NCBI RefSeq assembly: GCF_921294215.1 | Contig: NZ_CAKLDM010000004.1 | Location: forward strand, 1-64,000 | Origin: Vibrio marisflavi CECT 7928 | Lineage (GTDB): Bacteria > Pseudomonadota > Gammaproteobacteria > Enterobacterales > Vibrionaceae | Direction: 5' to 3' | DNA length: 64,000 bases | Shown here: positions 7,705 to 15,158 of the stretch, piece after piece | How the letters are laid out: each line of letters opens with the position of its first letter | How positions within the stretch are numbered: position 1 is the stretch's first letter | Program-made: the position numbers and the translations under genes | The notes under the pieces: model-generated | Databases searched by the model: none | What the model was told of the DNA's origin: nothing | The model's input: the letters and a program-made list of their open reading frames with translations, nothing else

Positions 7705-7719
7705 TATGCGAGTCGCATA
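7705..7719. promoter_or_regulatory. Operator palindrome 1
   Basis: TATGCGAGTCGCATA has perfect 7-bp arms (TATGCGA/TCGCATA) around one base. Its twin is at 7734-7748. The centres are 29 bases apart, close to three helical turns, so two dimers would bind the same DNA face. Confidence 0.65.
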
Positions 7720-7733
7720 ACTCAAGAGTGCGG

Positions 7734-7748
7734 TATGCGACTCGCATA
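7734..7748. promoter_or_regulatory. Operator palindrome 2
   Basis: TATGCGACTCGCATA is the reverse complement of operator 1, identical in both arms. Together they sit over the expected promoter of the minus-strand HTH gene 7425-7667. Confidence 0.65.
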
Positions 7749-7960
7749 ATGCCTAGCCTAAGAGCTGGCATAGAGCTGAAATGAATAGTGTTAATTGCTT
7801 AAGAACAAGCGCTATACCACCTGCGTACAGCAGGAATGGATGCGCTCTAATGAGTTGTACAATTTCATGATCTTTTCTCAGTGATTGAATGATTAAGTAA
7901 ATATATTTCATTGCGTTTTTTATAACGTTAGAAACTATTCACCAGCCATTCAAGCCTATA

Positions 7961-9319
7961 TCAAGGTTTTTCTATTTTTAATCGCTCTCTCAAGTCAGCT
8001 GGTGCCAAGTAGCCAAACAAACGGCCTTTGATTGGGTATTTGATAAGTAACCCTAAACTAGCCAGTTTATCCAAGTAGGCTCTTGCTGCAGTGGCCGACA
8101 CGTTAAACTCAGTTTGGCACTCCTTCACCGTAAACTCGCGCCCTGCATGCTCCAAGGCCTTTTTGAGAATGGTAATGTGTGGCAACTTAAACTGATTGAA
8201 GTAGGGCGACGTATGCAGGTCGAGCCTAGTTTTTTGTATCTCTTCAATCTTTCTTTCAATGTACGTCGTAAACTCCCCAAGGGCGCGTATGATGATATTG
8301 AGATTGAAGTCGATAAAGTGCGTCACATCGAAATTGTCTATTTCCGTCTTAACAAAAGCTCTCGCATACTGTTTTGGAGCGTTCTTGAACAATGACGAAA
8401 TAGAAATATATTCAAAGTTCTTGTAACCACTTTTGAGCATGAACCAATAGAACAGGGCTCTTGCGGTTCTACCATTACCGTCCAAGAACGGGTGAATGTA
8501 GCCAACCGTAAAATGAATGATGATGGCTTTCACTATTGGGTGAATGAACTCAACGTCTTCGTGCTCTTTGTTGCTAAAATTAATCAAATCCAATAGAAGA
8601 ACACCCAATTGCTCTACATCAGGGGCAATATGGATCGTCTCGCCAGTTAAGTGATCTCCGACCTCTATGGGTTCTTGCCGGAATTTTCCAGCAGTATGGC
8701 CGTTTTCGCAAACTTCCTGGGTGGCAACTTCATTGAACTCCATAAGTAAGTCAACGCTCATTGGTTCACTGGACTTCTCTTTAGCAAGCTGCATAAGGCG
8801 ATAGTTGTTTACTATCATCTTCTCAGAGAAATCTCTTGGTTCCCGACCTGTTGAGAGCATTTCCTTAGCAACGGGCCGAGTTGTTGATGCGCCTTCTAAC
8901 TGTGAGCTAGTGATCGCTTCCTCCATGGCTAAAGTGGCGGATAGGTAGTCCTGTCTATTTCTCTCATTCAGTGCTAGGTGGTCTAACGTAGATAATCTGT
9001 CAATTTTATGGATTTTTGCCATTGACGCCGAAGGCGAGTACATGAACGGTAAATATTTACTGCCACCAAGGCTAGCGTATAAACGGTCAATATTCACCAG
9101 GCCACGATAAAGGTTAAGGGCATGCCAAGCGGCTTCTTTGTGTCCTTTGAACTGAGACGACCTAGCTTTAAATTCATCCCAAGATAAGTAATTACCCTTA
9201 GAATCAAAACCACTATTAGGTTGAAAAATCAGTGCCCTCATATCTTTTGGTAGTGTGGAAAACTCATTTTCCTTACTAGCTGGTGGCGGGACTTCTAGGC
9301 CTAAGACTTTCTTTGGCAT
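7961..9319 (-). CDS. Fic-domain protein (probable AMP-transferase) with C-terminal winged helix
   Basis: The product has 452 residues from ATG 9319; a TTG at 9331 is too close to the AAAGG site. The Fic motif HPFLDGNGRTAR (about residue 276) is complete, with catalytic His and the GNGR anion hole. Upstream, TSSQLEG (about 137-143) fits the inhibitory (S/T)xxxE(G/N) motif, here N-terminal to the Fic core (class II). The last 70 residues look like a winged HTH (FTVKECQTEFNVSATAARAY). Fic enzymes transfer AMP from ATP to Ser, Thr or Tyr of target proteins. No separate antitoxin is adjacent, consistent with self-inhibition. A role in host takeover or superinfection defence is inference. Confidence 0.88.
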   Translation of the reverse strand: MPKKVLGLEVPPPASKENEFSTLPKDMRALIFQPNSGFDSKGNYLSWDEFKARSSQFKGHKEAAWHALNLYRGLVNIDRLYASLGGSKYLPFMYSPSASMAKIHKIDRLSTLDHLALNERNRQDYLSATLAMEEAITSSQLEGASTTRPVAKEMLSTGREPRDFSEKMIVNNYRLMQLAKEKSSEPMSVDLLMEFNEVATQEVCENGHTAGKFRQEPIEVGDHLTGETIHIAPDVEQLGVLLLDLINFSNKEHEDVEFIHPIVKAIIIHFTVGYIHPFLDGNGRTARALFYWFMLKSGYKNFEYISISSLFKNAPKQYARAFVKTEIDNFDVTHFIDFNLNIIIRALGEFTTYIERKIEEIQKTRLDLHTSPYFNQFKLPHITILKKALEHAGREFTVKECQTEFNVSATAARAYLDKLASLGLLIKYPIKGRLFGYLAPADLRERLKIEKP

Positions 9320-9472
9320 GGTAGTAAACAAACCTTTTTATAAACTTTGTTTAGTTATCATAGTTGATTTATCTATGCCTTAAAAGCGCTGTAATGACTC
9401 ATAAACAAAGAGGTGGAGCTATGTTGGTTTATCTAGGCCCAATGAGCCAGCGTTTAAGGCTAAGATGGGAAG

Positions 9473-9504
9473 TTAGTTTCATTACTACAGAGAAATGAAA
9501 CTAA
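9473..9504. promoter_or_regulatory. 32-bp inverted repeat, copy 2
   Basis: Arms TTAGTTTCATT and AAATGAAACTAA match those at 2570-2601 in sequence and spacing; only the centre differs. TTATAGGG follows directly. Likely bound by the same regulator as copy 1. Confidence 0.5.
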
Positions 9505-9584
9505 TTTTATAGGGTTAAGAGGCTACGCTGCCGTTGTTCGGAAGAATGTATGTATCGATACAAATTACAACAACCGTCAGATTG

Positions 9585-9595
9585 AATTCCTAACG
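9585..9595 (+). promoter_or_regulatory. ATTCCTAACG leader motif (first of pair)
   Basis: GAATTCCTAACGG, followed 23 bases later by TATAAT and then by an inverted partial copy GCGTGTTAGG (9632-9641). It lies 119 bases before the PadR-like gene. Confidence 0.45.
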
Positions 9596-9650
9596 GATAA
9601 CTATTAATACTGCTTGCATATAATAATAACAGCGTGTTAGGCTTCGTTTC

Positions 9651-9661
9651 AATTCCTAACG
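9651..9661 (+). promoter_or_regulatory. ATTCCTAACG leader motif (second of pair)
   Basis: AATTCCTAACG occurs again 66 bases after the first copy, 53 bases before the ATG at 9714. The tandem arrangement is unique in the window and hints at cooperative binding or two start sites. Confidence 0.45.
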
Positions 9662-9713
9662 CCTTTTTGATTAATCCTTTACCATCAAGGCACAAAAACA
9701 AGAGAGTCCCACT

Positions 9714-10211
9714 ATGATCAACCTAAGCAATCTTTCAACAATTCTTCTATCTGAAATTTCAAAGCGTCCTGTTTCTGGTTACGATTTAATGAAAGGGATA
9801 AACAAATATTGGAAAGCAAACCACCAGCAAATTTACAGAGAACTACCAGCTCTAGAGAAAAAAGGGCTGGTGAAGCACGACGTATACCCACAAGAAGGCA
9901 AGCCAGATAGAAAGGTTTACACCATTCTTCCTGCAGGCCTTAACCACCTTGCGACCAAAAAAAGAGCCTCGGCGTGTCCGTCTTCGTTCCCAACTCGTCA
10001 CGATTCCATTGCCATGCTTCACATTGGTAACAGCAATTACTTTATCGCTGCAGAACAAAGCTTAGTGAATGATATTGCAGAGCTTGAGGCAAGAATCGCA
10101 GAGCAAAGCGACAGTAAATTAGCGCTTATCATGCGTCGTGAATTAAAGATCCTTAGCTCTGAGCTTGAGTTCATCACTGAGTCAATTTCATTGCTAAAAA
10201 AGAGCGCTTAA
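9714..10211 (+). CDS. PadR-like winged-helix regulator
   Basis: Residues about 1-75 follow the PadR N-terminal pattern: LSTILLSEISKRPVSGYDLM, then HHQQIYREL-type recognition region (NHQQIYRELPALEKKGLV) and a wing with GKPDRKVYTI. The C-terminal half (AEQSLVNDIAELEARIAEQS onward) is a long helix suited to dimerisation. PadR proteins usually repress promoters and respond to a ligand. ATG is preceded by AGAGAG. It is followed four bases later by a small gene, so they form one operon. The two leader motifs and the 32-bp repeat in front suggest control by other phage regulators. Confidence 0.8.
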   Translation: MINLSNLSTILLSEISKRPVSGYDLMKGINKYWKANHQQIYRELPALEKKGLVKHDVYPQEGKPDRKVYTILPAGLNHLATKKRASACPSSFPTRHDSIAMLHIGNSNYFIAAEQSLVNDIAELEARIAEQSDSKLALIMRRELKILSSELEFITESISLLKKSA

Positions 10212-10214
10212 GCC

Positions 10215-10406
10215 ATGACAGTAAAGGTTCGCAAGCGTTTTTACACCGACAGCAGAGCAGATCAGCAAATATCACGTCGCTTTGCCATCGCGCAAATTAA
10301 TCAATCGACAGTGAGATACAAAGGACAGCTGTTAGAGCCAGTTGGCTATCAGATTTTTCAAGACGGGATTGAGTTTGAATGTATCGACCACAGGCAGTCG
10401 TACTAA
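10215..10406 (+). CDS. Small basic hypothetical protein (63 aa)
   Basis: It starts MTVKVRKRFYTDSRADQQIS and ends ECIDHRQSY, with a beta-rich middle. It begins three bases after the PadR-like stop and is clearly co-transcribed. No family is recognised; the small size and basic N-terminus would fit a DNA-binding accessory factor, which is a guess. Confidence 0.55.
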   Translation: MTVKVRKRFYTDSRADQQISRRFAIAQINQSTVRYKGQLLEPVGYQIFQDGIEFECIDHRQSY

Positions 10407-10415
10407 TACAAAAAA

Positions 10416-10432
10416 ACCGCCACTAGGGCGGT
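10416..10432. terminator. Hairpin after the PadR operon
   Basis: ACCGCC pairs with GGCGGT around CACTA, with an A run before and a weak T stretch after. It lies just after the 63-residue gene. Terminator activity on the plus strand is likely but not certain given the short T tract. Confidence 0.5.
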
Positions 10433-10528
10433 CCATTTGTGACTACTTCGTTGCCATATTGGGCAAACAAACTGGTAACGAGGATTAGTCATGTTCATAG
10501 CAGAACAAGGATAGGGTAGTAATTTTCA

Positions 10529-11155
10529 ATGAAAATGACAAGCGAAGAAAGAGCAGAAAAGCTTATATTACAGCGAAATGCAGCCAGGCAGCGTGCGATT
10601 GAGCGACAACTGGCCAAAAGGAACGATCCAGCCGAACAGCAAAAGCAGCGAGATAAGCTAAAAGCCAGGATTGAAAAGCAAAGAGCTAAGTACAACGACC
10701 CTGAGTACCGCAAGCAAATGCGAGAGAAAGCTTTAGCCAGGAAAACCACTAAACCTAAAGCTAAACCCAAGTCTACAAGAGGACTGAAAGGCAGAGCGGC
10801 CACGGCCAAAGAGACGCAAGTTATGAATAAAATAGGGCAGTTATCCTGCATTGCTTGCTCTCAACATGGTCGCAATAGTCCCATTATTTCACTTCACCAT
10901 ATAAAAGGGAGAACCACGGCCAATGCTCACATGTTTGTATTGCCTTTGTGTGCTTTTCATCATGACACTTTGTTAGAAAAAGCGCAGCGCGAACGGTACC
11001 CTGACATGATCCCGATTCATGCAAAAGGCAAGTATGGAGGGCGTAAGCAATGGAAAGACCAGAACGGCGACGAACTATCACTTTTGAAGATCTGTTGTAA
11101 ACAAGCTGGCTTAGATTGGGACCACAAGGAAAACTTACCTTTAATCCATTCCTAA
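10529..11155 (+). CDS. ref: Ref-like RecA-dependent HNH nuclease
   Basis: The protein has 208 residues. A highly charged N-terminal arm (residues 1-95, Lys/Arg/Gln-rich) precedes a zinc-bound HNH-like core: CIAC at 107-110, SLHHIKGRT at 121-129 and LPLCAFHHD at 138-146, then a conserved tail with GGRKQWKDQNG. This order matches the phage P1 recombination-enhancement protein Ref, which cleaves DNA at RecA filaments. It probably helps recombination of phage and host DNA. The gene stands alone, with its stop codon overlapping an ATTCCTAACG motif. Confidence 0.8.
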   Translation: MKMTSEERAEKLILQRNAARQRAIERQLAKRNDPAEQQKQRDKLKARIEKQRAKYNDPEYRKQMREKALARKTTKPKAKPKSTRGLKGRAATAKETQVMNKIGQLSCIACSQHGRNSPIISLHHIKGRTTANAHMFVLPLCAFHHDTLLEKAQRERYPDMIPIHAKGKYGGRKQWKDQNGDELSLLKICCKQAGLDWDHKENLPLIHS

Positions 11156-11157
11156 CG
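11148..11157 (+). promoter_or_regulatory. ATTCCTAACG leader motif overlapping the ref stop
   Basis: CATTCCTAACGTTA matches the copy at 5295 over 14 bases. TATGGT (11170-11175) could be the -10. A terminator hairpin lies only about 30 bases further on, before the baseplate operon, so any transcript from here would meet it at once. Confidence 0.45.
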
Positions 11158-11183
11158 TTACACACACAATATGGTACTTTTAG

Positions 11184-11210
11184 GGCTCAACCGTTGGTTG
11201 GGCCTTTTTT
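11184..11210 (+). terminator. Rho-independent terminator
   Basis: GGCTCAACC (11184-11192) pairs with GGTTGGGCC (11196-11204), followed by six T. It ends the ref transcript and stands between the leader motif at 11148 and the gene at 11264. Confidence 0.8.
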
Positions 11211-11263
11211 AGTGCTATCCTACCTATCCCCCTCTACAGAAAAGCGTCTTTAGTGAGATTGAT

Positions 11264-11863
11264 ATGTCACAAAGACGAATTGCAGTGCTCACGCTATCCA
11301 TGGCTGAGCCTAGACTTATGCTTGCTGGTGCCAAAGATGGCCAGCTGCACATTATCGAATGTAAGCGTTTAGAGCGCTCCTTGCATGCTCTAAAGAAAGC
11401 TCTACCTGAGAAACTTGAATCGCTGCGCAAGAAAGGCTTTGTTCTACTTGTTGATGAAGTGGTGCCTTGCTTTGCTCAATATGGTCGCAGCGCCAAACTG
11501 TCCGACATCGATGCACAGAATAAGCCCGTTGTTGTCTCTGCTATGGAGGCCTACCAAAATCTATCTGCATACCAAGCCATTCACTATCCCAAGGGATTAA
11601 GTAGCAGTTTTGAAATATCGCCTTCCCTGATCGAAGAGGTTAAAGGCCCAGACGGCAAGGCTTCATACCATATTAACTGGGCTGAACTTAAGCCCGATAC
11701 CGTAGCGCTTCTCTTTGCTGTTTATGCGGCCACACAAGAAAGTCTCTTTGATCATGCTTCCATAACGGAGCTATTTAAGCGTATTCAAGCAAAACCCAAA
11801 GTAGACCCGCACCAGCGCTTTAGAAACATCATCAAAAAAGTAAATGATATGGGGGCACTATGA
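11264..11863 (+). CDS. Hypothetical protein heading the baseplate operon (199 aa)
   Basis: It starts MSQRRIAVLTLSMAEPRLML. The N-terminal half looks like an RNase H-like or nucleotide-binding alpha/beta fold (beta strand with AVLTLSMAEP, later GFVLLVDEVV), but no catalytic set can be named. The C-terminal half is helical. Its TGA overlaps the ATG of the gp53-like gene by four bases, so it belongs to the baseplate operon. I do not recognise the family; a morphogenesis or maturation-control role is only inferred from position. Confidence 0.6.
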   Translation: MSQRRIAVLTLSMAEPRLMLAGAKDGQLHIIECKRLERSLHALKKALPEKLESLRKKGFVLLVDEVVPCFAQYGRSAKLSDIDAQNKPVVVSAMEAYQNLSAYQAIHYPKGLSSSFEISPSLIEEVKGPDGKASYHINWAELKPDTVALLFAVYAATQESLFDHASITELFKRIQAKPKVDPHQRFRNIIKKVNDMGAL

Positions 11864-12183
11864 GTAGTATCCCTCGCTTGTCGGACCAAAACATATCCGA
11901 CCCTATCTTACGTGCGCACTATTACAAAATCGTCAATGACTACATAAACAGTACGTCTAGCGAGCTGGTGACATACATCATTCAAATGAGTGAAGAGTAC
12001 CGGCCCGACTTAGTTTCTTATCGTGTGTTTGGCTCAAAAGACCTGGCATGGCTTGTTTGTTTGGCCAGCGACTTAGACGATACAGCGGACCCGCTACCCG
12101 TCGGTGAGACTATCTACATGCCTACTGCAGCATGGATTCGTCGCTCTATGCGTCAATTCCTTACTGATATGGGACTCGCATAA
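11860..12183 (+). CDS. gp53-like baseplate wedge protein
   Basis: The 107-residue product contains YRPDLVSYRVFGSKDLAWLV followed by DDTADPLPVGETIYMPT, the pattern of the T4 gp53/LysM-like baseplate proteins (D-L-(I/V)-S-Y-(K/R)-V-(Y/F)-G, then P-L-P-V-G-x-x-(I/L)-x-(I/M)-P). Such proteins clamp wedge subunits of contractile-tail baseplates. It overlaps the genes on both sides (ATGA upstream, TAATG downstream). Length is short for gp53 but normal for LysM-like wedge proteins of other phages. Confidence 0.65.
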   Translation: MSSIPRLSDQNISDPILRAHYYKIVNDYINSTSSELVTYIIQMSEEYRPDLVSYRVFGSKDLAWLVCLASDLDDTADPLPVGETIYMPTAAWIRRSMRQFLTDMGLA

Positions 12184-13337
12184 TGCCCGTATCTAAGTTT
12201 GAGCCAGAGAAGAAGCAAAACGATACTTTTGCCAGTGCGGGATTGAGTGAAAAGCACTTCAACCAGCTGTTCAATAAAATCCAAGTTGCTCAAAACAAGG
12301 CCCGTCGTAGTGCCAAGCGAACGTTAAAGCCCAATACGCTAAACAATCCGACTTCTAAAGCACTCAAAGCATTAGGGGAAAAGGCAAAAGGCGTAGGGTT
12401 TACCAAAGCTGACTTAGAGAAGTTTGATAAGAGCCGTAATCAGCACATCAAGAAATACGACAGTAAAACTGATGGCATTACTTATGCGTTCCTGGTGAAA
12501 AGCTCTCGAAAGATCGATATCGATAGGGCCAATAACCGCGTTGATGATGGGACCGGCATTAACCTGGCCACACTGAGCGGCATTAAGGGCAATATTGCTT
12601 ATATACGCGTGAAAGCCTCTGACGCTTCAAAGCACGAAGAACATCGAGTAAAGGTTCGATTCGACCAATGGGACGAGGTTTTGAATAACCCGCCAGCTGG
12701 TGACTATCTCAAAGCAACAAAGCTTGCTTGTGCAGGCCGTATTTCATTCGATTGCGATTGCGGTCGTCATCAATATTGGTACCGCTACTTAGCAACTATG
12801 GGCAACTACGCCTTAACGCCACCCAAAGAATTCGCCTTTCCTAAAATACGCAACCCTGAGTTATCCGGTGTGGCGTGTAAACACGTACTCAAAGCAACAA
12901 CCATGCTGCAGTCCTTAGCTTGGCATCGAATCTTAGGCAAACAAATGGAACTGCAGGCTAAACGTGTTGGGTATGGCAGCGATAACCGCCTGCATACGCT
13001 CACCAAAGCAGAGAAGAAAGAAGCTAGCAAGAACCGCAAAACCAAGGTGGACCAAACCGCCGCGCAAAAAGAGCATGCCAAGTACCAACGCGCTCAAAAA
13101 GCGATGGCTAAGCAGCTGGCCAAGCAGAAGAACCAAACCGAGCACAGTAAGTCCCAGGCTCGAAAAATCCGCAAACAAGGCAACAAAATCAAGGAGCTCA
13201 ACGACATGCTTAAAGTTGGTTTCCAGAACTTCTCTGATAGCTACAAAGCAGCGGGTAAGAACAAACAAGATGCTATTAGAGATTTCTCAAAAATGATGAA
13301 TGTTTCTGAGAGCAAGCTAAAAAGGTTAGTTCAATGA
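12183..13337 (+). CDS. Structural-operon protein with SWIM-like zinc motif
   Basis: The protein has 384 residues. A central block reads FDCDCGRHQYWYRYLATMG and, about 45 residues later, GVACKHVLKATTMLQ; this C-x-C...C-x-H layout is that of a SWIM zinc finger. The C-terminal 110 residues are very rich in Lys, Gln and Ala, and probably form a long helix. I recall similar proteins in myovirus baseplate or tail clusters, without known function. It overlaps both neighbours by a few bases. Zinc-mediated folding of a tail or morphogenesis protein is more likely than a nuclease role. Confidence 0.6.
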   Translation: MPVSKFEPEKKQNDTFASAGLSEKHFNQLFNKIQVAQNKARRSAKRTLKPNTLNNPTSKALKALGEKAKGVGFTKADLEKFDKSRNQHIKKYDSKTDGITYAFLVKSSRKIDIDRANNRVDDGTGINLATLSGIKGNIAYIRVKASDASKHEEHRVKVRFDQWDEVLNNPPAGDYLKATKLACAGRISFDCDCGRHQYWYRYLATMGNYALTPPKEFAFPKIRNPELSGVACKHVLKATTMLQSLAWHRILGKQMELQAKRVGYGSDNRLHTLTKAEKKEASKNRKTKVDQTAAQKEHAKYQRAQKAMAKQLAKQKNQTEHSKSQARKIRKQGNKIKELNDMLKVGFQNFSDSYKAAGKNKQDAIRDFSKMMNVSESKLKRLVQ

Positions 13338-13840
13338 CTGCAGTAAGAAAACCGAGATATCAAAACCACGACCCCTTTAATGCGATTCTTAGAGAAGATT
13401 GGATCAAGTCCATTGCTTTATCGCCTGATTCCTTTGAGGCCTTTCTGTATCGTCCAGTGGACCAAAGCACCAGCGATGACAGCGAAAGCAATTACGAAGA
13501 GGAAACGGTAACAGAGCTCGATACCAACCAGGATACTTTGACCTATTCAAATCCAGAGCTGGTGCCTGTTTTAGATTGCCCAGGTGAACAAGAGTCGTTT
13601 TTCATGATGGATGATAACGGCGATAACTTGGGAGAAGGTCCAGATCCATTATTGCTAAGAATTGGAAGCACTCACGTTCCCACCGGTACCGTTTTAGAGT
13701 GGGATGAAGAAACGGCCAGCGGTACCCGAACCGTATGGTGGTATGTGCACAAAGCGATGGGCTATGGCGCCGCGCAAGTGGGCGTGATTTACGTATGTAT
13801 ACCAATGCGCGATTTTAACCAAGCACCAGCAACAGAATAA
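13334..13840 (+). CDS. Probable tail/baseplate protein (168 aa)
   Basis: The first third is basic, the middle acidic and low in complexity (STSDDSESNYEEETVTELDT), and the last 60 residues are beta-rich with TGTVLEWDEE and RTVWWYVHKA...GVIYVCIPMRD. The C-terminal part resembles hypothetical proteins in contractile-tail operons that I cannot name. ATG overlaps the preceding TGA. Not homologous, as far as I can see, to a named baseplate subunit. Confidence 0.55.
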   Translation: MTAVRKPRYQNHDPFNAILREDWIKSIALSPDSFEAFLYRPVDQSTSDDSESNYEEETVTELDTNQDTLTYSNPELVPVLDCPGEQESFFMMDDNGDNLGEGPDPLLLRIGSTHVPTGTVLEWDEETASGTRTVWWYVHKAMGYGAAQVGVIYVCIPMRDFNQAPATE

Positions 13841-13888
13841 GGCTTCCCCCGCCTAAAAACAGCGTCACTTCAACCAACTGGAGTGATC

Positions 13889-14404
13889 ATGACATTTAAA
13901 ATAAGCCGAAAACAAGTCCCTGCAAGCGCACGCTTATTGCCAGCTTTGGCGCCAAATTGGGGATATGCAAACCACTTTCTGAATTATGGCTGTGGTAAGT
14001 ACCCAGAGCTCACAGAGCACTACCTCAATAACCGTTTCATGCAGATCCAAAGCGTAACGAACTACGACCCAAACTCTCATGCAGAGGGCGTAGTTAACGA
14101 TATTAACGAGCTTAAGAATCAACGTTACTGCGTTGCGCTGTGTGCCAACGTTCTTAATGTGTGTGAAGACCTAGAAGCAGTCCTGGCAGACCTGGCGCAA
14201 ATTGATTTTGATTGTTGTGTTATTCAAATCTACGAAGGCGACCGAACCGGCGTTGGCAAACCAACAAGAGACGGATATCAGCGAAATGAGGTAGTCGCTG
14301 ATTATGTCCATGCTATTCGCTCCAACTTCCATAAATTCGACGTACAGCTGCACCGTTCTCGTAAATGCATCACCATTCTGAAAGGCAGAAAGTACTATGA
14401 GTGA
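13889..14404 (+). CDS. SAM-methyltransferase-like phage protein
   Basis: ATG 13889 has CTGGAG five bases before it, so it is preferred over the in-frame GTG at 13883. The 171-residue protein shows a truncated class I methyltransferase layout: motif I-like LNYGCGKYPE, then VALCANVLNVCEDLEAVLAD (motif IV region) and GVGKPTRDGYQRN. The SAM loop is degenerate (GCGK), so activity is uncertain. Substrate is unknown. It lies inside the baseplate operon and overlaps the next gene by eight bases, which is an odd place for an enzyme. Confidence 0.6.
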   Translation: MTFKISRKQVPASARLLPALAPNWGYANHFLNYGCGKYPELTEHYLNNRFMQIQSVTNYDPNSHAEGVVNDINELKNQRYCVALCANVLNVCEDLEAVLADLAQIDFDCCVIQIYEGDRTGVGKPTRDGYQRNEVVADYVHAIRSNFHKFDVQLHRSRKCITILKGRKYYE

Positions 14405-15158
14405 TATTCTCAGCGACTTTTCGATCCTCTGTGATGAAGTCTTTAGCGGGAAAACAGAACATACGGACCTGACGGATATAGACAGGGCCGTTGCTGGCTT
14501 TTTTCAGCATGTTATCGATACGCTGACGGTCACAGATACGAAACGAAAAGAGAATCAAGAATTCGCACGCTTTGTGGATAGAGACAAATCAACAAAGCTC
14601 TACACTGGCCGATTTACCGATCCCAACCATTTCCTTCAAAAGCTGGTTGGTAAGCTTGGTGACAAGGTGAAGAACGAAAGGAATCACGTTCTACCCACCA
14701 GCTATATCACGCGAGATCAGTCCCTTGTCTTCTCTGATGGCTCTGATTATACCGATATGACCCAATCAGCGACATTAAACACAGAGAGCGGTGAAGCGTA
14801 TGCGTACCTCAACAAATCATTCCTAAAGCTCAATTATGAGTTAACAGTGATTGCCTGGAGCGAGCCGGCCCTTATTCGCATCATGCTTGGCATCATGATG
14901 TGGTTGCGACATACAAAAAATGGGCGCCAGCATGTATTCAAAGCAAAAACGATGATCGCTGGTGCGCCGGTAGAGAGTGCTATCACGATTACATCACCAA
15001 GAGACGTCACAAGCAGCGTTGTTGATCTCTCCTTGGATGAAACGCGTCTTGTTGGTATGAGCGCATCCTTTGAAGTCGCTGTAGAAGTGTTTGAAGCAGA
15101 AGAGGTAACACAAAGCATCGGTACGCTTGCGCTCGATGAAGGAGGCCTCATTGTCTAA
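14397..15158 (+). CDS. Probable tail/baseplate structural protein (253 aa)
   Basis: It starts MSDILSDFSILCDEVFSGKT; the second half contains LNYELTVIAWSEPALIRIML and a beta-rich domain with TITSPRDVTSSVVDLSLDET. This resembles tail-terminator or neck proteins in having a strand-helix pattern with a conserved Y-x-L-x-V-x-A-W segment, but I cannot assign it firmly. It lies directly before the hub gene, overlapping it by eight bases if the TTG start there is right. Confidence 0.55.
   Translation: MSDILSDFSILCDEVFSGKTEHTDLTDIDRAVAGFFQHVIDTLTVTDTKRKENQEFARFVDRDKSTKLYTGRFTDPNHFLQKLVGKLGDKVKNERNHVLPTSYITRDQSLVFSDGSDYTDMTQSATLNTESGEAYAYLNKSFLKLNYELTVIAWSEPALIRIMLGIMMWLRHTKNGRQHVFKAKTMIAGAPVESAITITSPRDVTSSVVDLSLDETRLVGMSASFEVAVEVFEAEEVTQSIGTLALDEGGLIV

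Larger units (their letters stand above)
9320..9713. other. Regulatory intergenic region
   Basis: Nearly 400 bases between the divergent Fic and PadR-like genes, with no gene. It contains the second 32-bp inverted repeat and two ATTCCTAACG motifs, the second 58 bases before the PadR-like gene. A TATAAT hexamer (9619-9624) lies between the two motifs. Confidence 0.45.
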
